Assembly (NCBI GenBank): GCA_019751875.1
Contig: JAIEMV010000006.1
Coordinates: 1 to 64,000 of the forward strand
Direction: 5' to 3'
Length of the DNA: 64,000 nt
From: Hyphomicrobium sp.
GTDB taxonomy: Bacteria; Pseudomonadota; Alphaproteobacteria; Rhizobiales; Hyphomicrobiaceae
Made by a program: the position numbers and the translations under genes. The notes under the pieces were generated by a model, which saw only the letters and a program-made list of their open reading frames with translations, was not told the DNA's origin and did not search any database. Shown here piece by piece: positions 42,030 to 50,466 of the stretch (position 1 is its first letter; every line of letters begins with the position of its first letter).

Positions 42030-42836
42030 ATGAATGCTGGTGCTGACAGCCGGTACGTTCACGGGGCAGTGCAGCCCTCGCCTGATCCGGCTGTATGGTA
42101 CGCCCTTCGGCCCGAGGTCCGGTCTCATCCCCTTTCTCTGGCAGATCTGAAACTGCTGGCCACCCAGCAGCAACTGCGTCGCGACGATCTCATATGGCAT
42201 CCCGCATGGGACACTTGGCGCTTCGCGCATGAATTGCCCGGGCTTTTCGACAGTTCAGGGCATATCGCTCCCGCGGCCTCTGTCGCGCAGGCTCACGGCA
42301 CGCCCGCCGGAGAAGGACGAACGGACACCCGGATTACAAAGCAAAATTTAAAGGATCGTGCGCGGCATGAGTTGCGCTCCTACGTGGTGATTACCGTCTA
42401 TATCTGGATGATATTGAGCCTTCTGCGGCTGCACGAGACATTACTGGCGGATAGCTATCACGTTGGTCTCCAGGCTCACGGCCTTGCAATAGTCAATGCA
42501 CTCATTCTCGGAAAAGTGGTCCTTATTGCTGAAGCGCTGCGGGTCGGCGACCGGACTGCGCAGCGTGCCCCCGCCTTCGCAATCCTCATCAGGTCTATAT
42601 TTTTTGCCCTTGCGATCGTGCTTTTCCACGTGACTGAGCACGTCGTGTCTGAGCTGTGGCATGGCGCGGCGTTGAATGCCGACTTGCTCATGGTCGATGC
42701 AGCCAACGCCCGGCGATCACTCATCATGGCCGCAATCACCACGATAGCGCTGATGCCCTATTTCCTGATCAAGGAAATCGAGCGACGCACGGGTGAGGCC
42801 GATCTCTTGTTGATGGCGGTCGGCCTCAAACGCTGA
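42030..42836 (+). CDS. GYF_2-domain membrane protein
   Basis: A 268-aa protein. The N-terminal 60 residues resemble the GYF_2 (DUF4339) module: WYALRPEVRSHPLSLADLKLLATQQQLRRDDLIWHPAWDTWRFAHEL. A polar linker (about 75-105) leads to a membrane part with three or four helices (about 118-135, 147-165, 185-203 and 228-248). GYF_2 domains bind Pro-rich peptides and often regulate membrane proteins; the partner here is unknown. It follows the Omp-like gene by 34 bp on the same strand and may be co-transcribed. Confidence 0.72.
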   Translation: MNAGADSRYVHGAVQPSPDPAVWYALRPEVRSHPLSLADLKLLATQQQLRRDDLIWHPAWDTWRFAHELPGLFDSSGHIAPAASVAQAHGTPAGEGRTDTRITKQNLKDRARHELRSYVVITVYIWMILSLLRLHETLLADSYHVGLQAHGLAIVNALILGKVVLIAEALRVGDRTAQRAPAFAILIRSIFFALAIVLFHVTEHVVSELWHGAALNADLLMVDAANARRSLIMAAITTIALMPYFLIKEIERRTGEADLLLMAVGLKR

Positions 42837-43094
42837 GTCATGCCCCTTGCGCCCTGAGGTCAGAAACTGGATAGCGCGCAATTCCGATGGAGTTCGTTGC
42901 CGCGCGGGCCATGGTTAGCAGATCCGTAACTTGCCGATCCATGGCATTTGAACAAAGAGCAGGGCGAATTGCGCGAACCGTTCTGGTGCTCCATTAGCGC
43001 TGAAATCGTCTTCATCGTGCATCCGGCTTTGGTATCGATTATGAAATCGCTTGAACCGGCTGCGCTTGCGCGGAAAATTTAGGCGAGTGGCGCT

Positions 43095-43235
43095 ATGAAT
43101 ATTGAGATTGTCGAAATTATCGCGGTGACGTTTGCCGTTTGGATAATTGTTGCGCTGTTCGTGTCAGCGCGCGCCAGACGACGCAGGGAGGCTGAAGCGG
43201 CAGCACACAGACGCTACGATGGCGTTTGGTATTGA
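43095..43235 (+). CDS. 46-aa single-pass membrane protein
   Basis: A small gene starting ATG after AGGCGAGTGGCGCT. It encodes a hydrophobic helix (IVEIIAVTFAVWIIVALFV) followed by a strongly basic, Arg- and Ala-rich tail (SARARRRREAEAAAHRRYDGVWY). The positive tail predicts the C-terminus in the cytoplasm. Function unknown; it resembles small inner-membrane proteins found singly in proteobacteria. Confidence 0.55.
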   Translation: MNIEIVEIIAVTFAVWIIVALFVSARARRRREAEAAAHRRYDGVWY

Positions 43236-43292
43236 ATGAAAGGGCGTGCTTCTCGCAAGTGAGAGCAAATGCACCTCAAATGTCAGAATAAC

Positions 43293-43325
43293 GCCCTGAG
43301 CATCGCCGGCCGCGACGCTCAGGGC
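43293..43325. terminator. Hairpin between convergent small genes
   Basis: GCCCTGAGC and its perfect complement GCTCAGGGC are separated by 15 bases that are themselves GC-rich. It lies between the ends of the small genes at 43235 and 43357 and probably acts in both directions. Confidence 0.65.
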
Positions 43326-43356
43326 TCTGGGACAGTACAGGTCTCTGTCGTGACGA

Positions 43357-43485
43357 TTAGCGAGCGGTCTGCTCAACAGCAGGTGCGCCGCCAAGCTTCA
43401 TGGGTTCTGGTGCAGCTTCTTCCCGGCGGCAAGCGCCAAGAGCGACAGCACCTACCACCAAAGCGAGAGCAATTACATTCTTCAT
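43357..43485 (-). CDS. 42-aa predicted lipoprotein
   Basis: A small entericidin-sized lipoprotein. The signal peptide MKNVIALALVVGAVALGAC ends in a lipobox (LGAC, Cys19), followed by a short polar mature peptide (RREEAAPEPMKLGG...EQTAR). AGGGGAAATATT before the ATG is a good ribosome site. Such small lipoproteins are often stress-linked, but no function is assigned. Confidence 0.65.
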   Translation of the reverse strand: MKNVIALALVVGAVALGACRREEAAPEPMKLGGAPAVEQTAR

Positions 43486-43640
43486 AATATTTCCCCTGTG
43501 GAATCGTTGCTTGCATATTAATTCTAGCTCGATCGCTCAATCGAAACCATGCAGCGCCGCAACCAATGCGCGATTCGCTTCGTTGCGATGCGGGATGGAC
43601 ACAGTTGCGATGACGCGACTGCCTGATCTGACGAGGCTGC

Positions 43641-46037
43641 TTACTGGCGTTTTCGGTTGCGAAGGGACGCCAGGAGTTGGGTCACCTGCGGGTTGGTGGG
43701 CTCGAGCTGAGCGAGGAGTTCGGCTCGCTCCAGACCCGACGTGATCAGCCCTGCCTCGATGTCATATGTGATCATCGCCAGGAGCAGGTCACGATCGTAT
43801 GGATGACGCGCGAGCGCATTCTTCAGAGTTGCCGTGGCTTCTGCTATCTTTCCCGTATCATGCAGGGCCACAGCGAGGACATAGCTGAACCGTGGATCTT
43901 CCGGACTGAGACTGGCCGCCTGCGAGAGGTAGCTCATGGCTTCGGACGTGCGTTTCTGACGAATGAGAGACAGACCTAGCGCATGGGCAATTGCCCCGGA
44001 TGTGGGATTGTCCGCAAAGCCTTTGCGCAAGACGTCCTCCGCGGCGCGCTCATCTCCTGCCATGCGCTCGAGGTCAGCCAGCGCGACGCTGGCGCCGGCG
44101 AAGCTTCGATCCAAGTCCAGCGCTTTGAGAAAGGCCGCCCGCGCTTCATTCAGCCTTCCTTGATCGCGATACAGGTTGCCGAGGTTTGCGTGCGACTCGG
44201 GCCGTTCGGCGTTGAAGAGTTGGCCGTCGATATACTCGGCCAGTGCTTTACCGAAAGCAGCACGATCATCGTCACTCAGACCGACTTCCGGCTCGCCCAC
44301 AAGTGCTCGAGCCGCACTCATGCGGACCAGACGCGACCTGTCGCGGAGCATCTTTGGAAGGTAGGCTCGGCGCGTTGCCGGGTCTGTGCCAGCGATGACT
44401 GCGATTGCCGACGTGCGCACCGCGGGATCGTCGATGGCCAAAGCCTTGGCGGCAATGTCCACGGCTTCGGGCGATGAAAAGTCGGCCAACCGGGCTAGTG
44501 CGCTCGCCCGGCTGATCCCCGAAGCCGTATCCTCGGTTGCAAGCCTAAGCAAAGCGCTTTGGGCTCCCGGAGCCCTCCTGTCGGCAAGATCGAAAGCCTC
44601 GGCGAAATCTTGGAACCCGGGTTTGGAAGACGGATACCAAGCTTTGACAGCATCTCGTGCCCAACCGGCGGACTTGTCCGTATGGCACTTGTTGCAAGCG
44701 TTAGGCGTGCCGATGAGTATCGATCGGTCGGGCCGGGGAATGCGCATCGAGTGGTCGTGACGCGCATCAACGCCCATGTACGTCGTCGTCGGCATATGGC
44801 AGGACGCGCACTGAGCTCCGGCACTGCTCGATGCATGGTGATGGTGGTCGGCGCTATCGAACTTTTCTGCCGCATGGCACTGCGCGCATACAGCGTTTCC
44901 CGATTTGTGAAGCTTTCCGGAATGCGGATTATGACAGTCAGAGCAAGTCACGCCGGCGGCGTGCATCTTGCTTTGGACGAAGGAACCGTAATTGAAGACC
45001 TCGTCAAGCTGCTGCCCGTCTGAATGGTAGAGCCCCCGGTCGAGGGTTGATGGCTGGAATGCATCGAAAAGTTGACCGAGCGCATCGGATGAAAACTGCT
45101 GCCGCCGAGCATGGCAGCCGGCACAGACCTCGATTTCCTTGGTGGACGTGCGGGGGACGGATCGGAACGCCTGGCCTTGCGTGTGCATTGGCCAAGTCAC
45201 GTTGCGGCGTTCGTCCAAGGTCAGCTTGAAGCCTTTCGTGGGCGACGTGGCAGTGCCAGCGCTGCGTTTCTCTGCCCATGCCAGATGTCCGGATGCGGGT
45301 CCGTGGCAGGCTTCGCACCCGACGCTGATCTCAGACCATGTCGTCTGGAAGGTCTTGCTCTGCGGATCGTAGTTCTTTTGCAGATTGGTCGAGTGGCACC
45401 AGGCGCATTGATAATTCCAGTTCTGGTCGATTCCCGTCCAATGCAGCGGATCGCCGGGCTTGAGATTTTGGTCTGGGTAAAGGTGATACCAGCGCTGTCC
45501 GCCATCCTCTTTCGGTCGAGAGTCCCAGGCAACGCCCAAGGCCTGGTAGCGCCCGCCCGGCAAAGCAATCAGATACTGTTGGAGCGGGTAGAGGCCGAAA
45601 GTGTAGCGGATCTCGAAATCAGCGAGTTTACCGTCCGGACCGTGGGTGCGGACCCAAAACTTGCCATCTCTTTTGAAGAACGTGCTCTCGAGACCGTCCT
45701 TGGTGAAGGTGGCACCAGTGAAATCTCCCAGCACCGTTTCATCGACGGCCACCTGCATCGCGGCGTGATGCTGAGAACTTTTCCAGTCAGCATATTCTTT
45801 CGCGTGGCAGGACGAGCAGGCTTGCGACCCCACAAACGTTAACTCTTCGGCTTTTGCTTGCGGCCGCCCTTCCATACCGCCGGCCCCCATGGCGACAGCT
45901 GCCAGAAATTGAACACTAACCAGCAGGAGCGCCCGTTGAGCGAATCCGACTGAGTTCCATCGCGCCCAGGGACCTTTTGCGGCGGCAGCGAGAGGGCTGA
46001 TATGCTTCGTGCGTCGCTTGGTGCGAAATATCGTCAA
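43641..46037 (-). CDS. Octaheme c-type cytochrome with HEAT/TPR-like C-terminal repeats
   Basis: A 798-aa exported redox protein. A hydrophobic N-terminal segment (about 36-55) is a signal anchor or signal peptide. The first half has eight CxxCH heme sites: CSSCH (74-78), CAWCH, CEACH, CAGCH, CSDCH, CAQCH, CASCH and CNKCH, in a cytochrome c554-like arrangement. The second half (about 480-798) is helical: HEAT-like repeats, then TPR-like repeats (ESHANLGNLYRDQGRLNEARAAFLKALDLD; AHALGLSLIRQKRTSEAMSYLSQAASLSPED). It starts at TTG with GAGCG upstream. A small cytochrome c is encoded divergently at 46325. Electron transfer in the periplasm is likely; the substrate is unknown. Confidence 0.88.
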   Translation of the reverse strand: MTIFRTKRRTKHISPLAAAAKGPWARWNSVGFAQRALLLVSVQFLAAVAMGAGGMEGRPQAKAEELTFVGSQACSSCHAKEYADWKSSQHHAAMQVAVDETVLGDFTGATFTKDGLESTFFKRDGKFWVRTHGPDGKLADFEIRYTFGLYPLQQYLIALPGGRYQALGVAWDSRPKEDGGQRWYHLYPDQNLKPGDPLHWTGIDQNWNYQCAWCHSTNLQKNYDPQSKTFQTTWSEISVGCEACHGPASGHLAWAEKRSAGTATSPTKGFKLTLDERRNVTWPMHTQGQAFRSVPRTSTKEIEVCAGCHARRQQFSSDALGQLFDAFQPSTLDRGLYHSDGQQLDEVFNYGSFVQSKMHAAGVTCSDCHNPHSGKLHKSGNAVCAQCHAAEKFDSADHHHHASSSAGAQCASCHMPTTTYMGVDARHDHSMRIPRPDRSILIGTPNACNKCHTDKSAGWARDAVKAWYPSSKPGFQDFAEAFDLADRRAPGAQSALLRLATEDTASGISRASALARLADFSSPEAVDIAAKALAIDDPAVRTSAIAVIAGTDPATRRAYLPKMLRDRSRLVRMSAARALVGEPEVGLSDDDRAAFGKALAEYIDGQLFNAERPESHANLGNLYRDQGRLNEARAAFLKALDLDRSFAGASVALADLERMAGDERAAEDVLRKGFADNPTSGAIAHALGLSLIRQKRTSEAMSYLSQAASLSPEDPRFSYVLAVALHDTGKIAEATATLKNALARHPYDRDLLLAMITYDIEAGLITSGLERAELLAQLEPTNPQVTQLLASLRNRKRQ

Positions 46038-46324
46038 GCTATTGCGCTCATTTACTTGGGGTCACTTCTGACCAGTCCTTCTCATTTATAGCTCATTTTG
46101 TGCTGAGCGGACGTGTTGCCGATGTGGCGTTTGCGTTGGCTCGGCCGGCTAGCCGGCAGCAATCGTACGGGTCGACGGAGTAGGTGAAACTTTTTGTTCC
46201 TTATCAAGTCAGCAGCAGTACATTCATATTAGACGTTATAGCCCTCGAGGTTGGGCCAGAATAACGCAATTCACGGTGTGCGTGACGCGCACAAATTCGG
46301 ATCAGGCGGGATGGTCTCTGGAGA

Positions 46325-46663
46325 ATGATGATGAGACAATGGAAGAAGATATTGCTTGTGACGCTTATGCTGCTCTGGTCATATCCCAGCCTAGCTCAAT
46401 CGGTCGTCGCTGACCCGGGACGGGGCAGGGACTACGCTGAAAGCCTGTGTTCGACATGTCACGTCGTGGATGCGAGCCCGGGAAACATCGCCAAGTCTGA
46501 CATTTCGAGCTTTTACTCGATCGCAAATCGACCTGATCAATCGCAGGAACGCTTAGCTGGGGCCATCATTTTTCCGCATCCTGCCATGCCGAAAGTGTCT
46601 TTTACCAACACCGAACTGCGAGACGTGATCGCCTACATCATGTCGCTAAGGGTTACGAAGTAG
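46325..46663 (+). CDS. Small mono-heme cytochrome c
   Basis: A 112-aa exported cytochrome. A signal peptide (about 1-24, ending SLAQS) is followed by one heme motif, CSTCH (about 42-46), and a distal Met candidate in PHPAMPKVSF. The C-terminal helix LRDVIAYIMSLR is typical of class I cytochromes c. TCTGGAGA precedes three successive ATG codons; the first is used here. It is divergent from the octaheme protein gene, with 287 bp between, and could pass electrons to or from it. Confidence 0.87.
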   Translation: MMMRQWKKILLVTLMLLWSYPSLAQSVVADPGRGRDYAESLCSTCHVVDASPGNIAKSDISSFYSIANRPDQSQERLAGAIIFPHPAMPKVSFTNTELRDVIAYIMSLRVTK

Positions 46664-46815
46664 CCGCGGCTTCAAGTCCCCCCGCGAGGAACACAAGCGA
46701 TGCTCCAACTGGGTTGGCGTACGCATCGCGGCAGGGAGGGTTCTTGATGGCAGATTGACAACGCAGTGAAGCCGTATGACGCTCGCTCTGATCAGCAGCA
46801 ACCCAGGAGAAGCGG

Positions 46816-47238
46816 ATGTCAGCCTCCGAAACCGCCTTGCTCGCGAATGTTCTGGTCGGATCAGGTATCCTCTTCGTCATTGCCTATTTGGGAAACGCTC
46901 TGACCTTCAGCAACCGATTCGTGAACGCGCTGGTCACCGCCCTGGTTTTCGCAATTTTCTATGCTGCCTTGATCTATACCGTCGACACAACAGTTCTTCC
47001 GCCTGAGCTAAAGGAGGCGACCCGAGATACATGGATTCAGATGGTCTTGATGGCCGCTGGGCTGGTTTTTGTGCTCGATCTCATCGCAAACTTTATCTCT
47101 TTCAGTAATCGCTTCGTCAGCGCTCTCGTGACAGCCGTTCTGTTTGCCGTTCTGTTCGGTGTGGCTGTCTACACGACGGAAAACCCACCTACGACGGGCG
47201 TGCCTTCAACGACCCAAACCCCGCAACCTGCTCCGTAA
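46816..47238 (+). CDS. Membrane protein with internal tandem duplication
   Basis: A 140-aa protein with four helices in two repeated halves. LTFSNRFVNALVTALVFAIFYA (about 29-50) is echoed by ISFSNRFVSALVTAVLFAVLFG (about 94-115), an offset of 65 residues. Each half has a preceding helix (LVGSGILFVIAYLGNA; MVLMAAGLVFVLDLIANF). The last 20 residues are a Thr/Pro-rich soluble tail. The ATG follows AGGAGAAGCGG, a good ribosome site. No family is recognised; the architecture suggests an ancient gene duplication forming a pseudo-dimer. Confidence 0.72.
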   Translation: MSASETALLANVLVGSGILFVIAYLGNALTFSNRFVNALVTALVFAIFYAALIYTVDTTVLPPELKEATRDTWIQMVLMAAGLVFVLDLIANFISFSNRFVSALVTAVLFAVLFGVAVYTTENPPTTGVPSTTQTPQPAP

Positions 47239-47412
47239 GATAGTCAAGCTGAAACTTGGCAAGGGATTGTTGCTTGGTTCGGTGCTGGTCATCGAGTTCG
47301 AGACTTGCCAATGTTCTTGGCAGGACCCATCTGTTTGAGGTCCATCTGCGATAGGTTGAATGGCTGATTGCCTTCGTGGAGGAGCAAGCGTCGGCTCAGA
47401 GGTGTTTTCTTC

Positions 47413-47787
47413 ATGTGCCGAATAGACTTAATGCGGGTGCTTCAGGCTGTCTTGTCGTGCGCGCTCCTGGCGAGCGCATGTCCCGCGGCACAGGCCGAAA
47501 ACGTCTGTTCGGACACAGCGGTCAAGGACTTTTTTGTGCAGGGTGGGGAGCAGGTGCTGGAAGAAAGCCACCTGAAGATCACGTCGCTAAGCCAAGACGA
47601 AGAAGTGGCGCATTCGGATTCGTCGCTCACCTGCCGATATCTCATGGAGCTCTCTGATCACAGTCGAAAATGGGTCCGGTTTACGTACTCGCAAGATGAA
47701 AGCGGCCAGCCTGCGATCGACTATGAGGAAGAAAATCAGAGCACATTGCAACAATCTAACAGTCAGGAGCGGCCGTCCACAGACTAA
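47413..47787 (+). CDS. Exported hypothetical protein
   Basis: About 124 aa with a signal peptide (VLQAVLSCALLASACPAAQAEN); cleavage after AQA is likely. ATG at 47413 or 47431 may be the start. The mature part is acidic and polar (SQDEEVAHSDSSLTC; DYEEENQSTLQQSN) with two cysteines that could pair. I see no known domain. It is followed 134 bp later by the OmpA-like gene. Confidence 0.6.
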   Translation: MCRIDLMRVLQAVLSCALLASACPAAQAENVCSDTAVKDFFVQGGEQVLEESHLKITSLSQDEEVAHSDSSLTCRYLMELSDHSRKWVRFTYSQDESGQPAIDYEEENQSTLQQSNSQERPSTD

Positions 47788-47921
47788 GCTGTGCTCGATT
47801 TCAGCATTGGTCTCTCAGGGCAAAGACCGAACCCCTGCGTTAATCCCGAGCGCGCGACCTGCTACTCTGCATGTCCAAGACCTTGTAGACTGCGTTTTCT
47901 GGTCAACCCTGGACACACGCC

Positions 47922-48920
47922 ATGCACTATTTTGCGGCGCTTCTTGTTGTTCTCGTTGCCGCGGTCGGTGGAGCAATTTACTTCACGGACCTGCCCAGTG
48001 CGGTGGAAAATCTCCGCTTGGTGGAGCAGGAGGAGCGGCACGTCGGCGGGGAGCCTGAGCCTGCGTTACCTCCTCCGTCAGTCCCTCCCGTGGCAGAGGA
48101 ACGGGCTCCATCGGGACAATTCGACATTGCTAAAGTCGAACCTGGCGGAACATCCGTATTTGCTGGGCGATCGGTGCCGAATGCCGTTGTGACGGTGTTC
48201 GCCGATGGTGTGGCAATCGGAACGGCTACTACGGACGAGAACGGTGAGTGGGTCTTAGTGACGGAACAGCGGATAGGCAATCCCGACGCTAAGCTGTCGG
48301 TTCAACTTGGCGCGGTTCAGCAACCAGCGCCAGCGCCACCTCCGCTAGCGACTGCGAGCGTCGAGATGCGTACAGCTGAAGCGGTTTCAGCTCAGCTTTT
48401 CAATGTTCTGCGTCTCAAAGTGGAGCGTGCCCGCGCGCATGTTGAACAAAGCACCAAAATCAGCGAGGCGAAACCCGATTTGACTGAGACAGGTGAGGTG
48501 CTGTCAGAGCGGCGGGTTTCGGATGTGCTCGTCGCGACAGCGGGGGAGAACTTGACCCCGGCAGCCAGTGCTGATGTCTTACCAGTCCCGATCAAGTTCA
48601 TATTTCGTGAGGCGGCATTCACAGACGATGGCGCCAAGGCTGCTCAGTTGCTGCTCGATTATCTTCTCCTGAAAAAGCCGGCATCCATAAGTATGACTGG
48701 ACATGCCGACGAGCGTGGGACGGCCGAGTTCAACATGAAATTGTCGGCCGACCGGCTTAAAACAGTGTCTGATTTCCTGCGTGCGGGAGGGTATACGGGG
48801 CGGGTGGAAGTTTTTCCCAAAGGCGATACGGCGCCATTCCAGGGTGTGGACCGGACCCTGATGCCGCTTGATCAACTCTACGAACTTGATCGGCGTGTTG
48901 AACTCCAAATCACCGAATAG
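47922..48920 (+). CDS. OmpA-family envelope protein
   Basis: A 332-aa protein with an N-terminal hydrophobic segment (HYFAALLVVLVAAVGGAIYFT, about 2-22), a Pro/Glu-rich spacer, an Ig-like or bacterial adhesion-like module (about 68-125, GTSVFAGRSVPNAVVTVFADGVAIGTATTDENGEWVL), and a C-terminal OmpA-like peptidoglycan-binding domain (IKFIFREAAFTDDGAKAAQLLLDYL, ISMTGHADERGTAEFNMKLSADRLKTVSDFLRAGG). The TGHADERGT motif matches the OmpA diaminopimelate-binding loop. It is probably anchored in the inner membrane and binds the cell wall. Confidence 0.8.
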   Translation: MHYFAALLVVLVAAVGGAIYFTDLPSAVENLRLVEQEERHVGGEPEPALPPPSVPPVAEERAPSGQFDIAKVEPGGTSVFAGRSVPNAVVTVFADGVAIGTATTDENGEWVLVTEQRIGNPDAKLSVQLGAVQQPAPAPPPLATASVEMRTAEAVSAQLFNVLRLKVERARAHVEQSTKISEAKPDLTETGEVLSERRVSDVLVATAGENLTPAASADVLPVPIKFIFREAAFTDDGAKAAQLLLDYLLLKKPASISMTGHADERGTAEFNMKLSADRLKTVSDFLRAGGYTGRVEVFPKGDTAPFQGVDRTLMPLDQLYELDRRVELQITE

Positions 48921-48941
48921 TGGCCAGCAGTCCGCTCCGTC

Positions 48942-50462
48942 TCAGGTTCTACCGCCTTCCCGGTCGAGAACAGCTACAGATTTGCGATAGAGCGCGTCGG
49001 CCCGCTCATAGCTTTCGCCGATCGCTACGATGCCGAGTTTGCCGAATTCTGAGAGGGCGCCAATGAGGTGAAAGGCGACGCCCTCAGCCGTCGCCGCATT
49101 GAAATGGAGCCCATTCAAGACCGAAATGTCGATGAGATCGTCGGGTGTCAGGCCGCGGTACTTTTCTGACTCGAGATTGTCGGATGTATAGTAGCAACGC
49201 GGCTTACCCGAGGGCGTAAGGAAAAGCCCTGACGTGGGATCATAATGACCGTCGGTCAGGAATTGCAGCATCTGGAATGGGTGGGTCGTGCCTCCCTTGC
49301 GCAGATTTATCTCGATCGCCAGGTGTCTCCAACCCTCCTCTTGCTTGACGGAAACGAAGTCGATGCCAAAGCGGCCAAGAACACCTTTTTGGGCGAGAGC
49401 TTGCGCCGCCTTCTGTCCTTCGCGCTGGATATCCAGTCGATAGTCATCGGCTGCTGGGAATCGCGCGCCCAGGAAGATCTGACCATTCTTTCCGCCCAGG
49501 ATTTGATCGTGCGTGGAGATGGTCTCGAGACGCCCCAAAGGATCGACTCGAAATTGTACGGACGGGCTCTCCTTGACCGCCCCCGGGATCCATTCCTCAA
49601 CGATACCGCCCATGGCGACAAGTTTGCTTTCATAAAGCTCAAAGGTCATGTCTTTGGCTTCGAATGCGAGATCGGCTAGTTTTTCTTTGACCCATGGCAG
49701 CAGGGCCGTACCTTGCGGTGCGCCTGAAAAATCGAATACGGCGTTGCCCTCGCCGGAAAACCCCTCATTGATCTTGACCACAGCCTTCGCGAGATCGGCG
49801 CGTTCGCTTTTCAACTGCGAAAATGCACGCGCTACGTCGTCGATGGTGCCGAGGTCTTCATGGCCCGCAGGAAAGTCAATGCCAGCTTCGCGGAAGATCT
49901 TGCGCGAGCCGCTTTTCGAACCCCAGTGGAGGAGTGCGGGATCGCACCCGTAGATGGGGATGCCAAGCGTGAGCGCGAGCCGGCGTTCCAGTTCGGACAC
50001 CGTGAAGCATGTCATGTGCGCAATCGTAGTGTCGCCGATGGCTTCCTTCAATCGCTCGAGCAGGCGGGGTCGATCGAGAACTTTTTGCGTGAGGGGTGCG
50101 AACTGGTTGTCGTCGCAGGATAGAAGGGTCAGACGGCGGCGGGCGTGCTCGCTTGGTACTCCGGGCAAGAGATGGAGGTAGTAATCGATGATAGTGGAGG
50201 AAATAGGCGTGCTGGAAACGTAGATGACTCGCGTTCTTGGCATGCGCAAAAGCATGAGCAGACACAGCATCCGCTCCTCGTAGTGGGCGACACCGGAGAC
50301 CTTCGCCATCACCTGCGGGTCAAGGCTCAGACTGGGAAGCACCAGGACAGTGCGAGAGGCGTTCGAATTGGCGAAGACCGTCTCGTATTGCTGGACCAGC
50401 ATCGTTTGAAGAACGTTGAAGCGCTCCTGCTCCGTGCAGCCAACGCTTGTGTGCTCCGTCAC
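48942..50462 (-). CDS. ATP-grasp ligase, peptide ligase PGM1-related
   Basis: A 506-aa soluble enzyme of the ATP-grasp type, resembling proteins annotated as PGM1-related peptide ligases. ATP-binding features are VVKINEGFSGEGNAVF (the glycine-rich region and Lys), EEWIPG, SPSVQFRVDP and the metal site in HLAIEINLRKGGTTHPFQML (Glu and Asn). An N-terminal Rossmann-like domain (about 35-160) precedes it. It starts at GTG 4 bp after the stop of the M14 peptidase gene, so the two are one operon. The reaction is expected to be ATP-driven amide-bond formation between a carboxylate and an amine; the substrates are unknown. Confidence 0.83.
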   Translation of the reverse strand: MTEHTSVGCTEQERFNVLQTMLVQQYETVFANSNASRTVLVLPSLSLDPQVMAKVSGVAHYEERMLCLLMLLRMPRTRVIYVSSTPISSTIIDYYLHLLPGVPSEHARRRLTLLSCDDNQFAPLTQKVLDRPRLLERLKEAIGDTTIAHMTCFTVSELERRLALTLGIPIYGCDPALLHWGSKSGSRKIFREAGIDFPAGHEDLGTIDDVARAFSQLKSERADLAKAVVKINEGFSGEGNAVFDFSGAPQGTALLPWVKEKLADLAFEAKDMTFELYESKLVAMGGIVEEWIPGAVKESPSVQFRVDPLGRLETISTHDQILGGKNGQIFLGARFPAADDYRLDIQREGQKAAQALAQKGVLGRFGIDFVSVKQEEGWRHLAIEINLRKGGTTHPFQMLQFLTDGHYDPTSGLFLTPSGKPRCYYTSDNLESEKYRGLTPDDLIDISVLNGLHFNAATAEGVAFHLIGALSEFGKLGIVAIGESYERADALYRKSVAVLDREGGRT

Positions 50463-50466
50463 TTGG

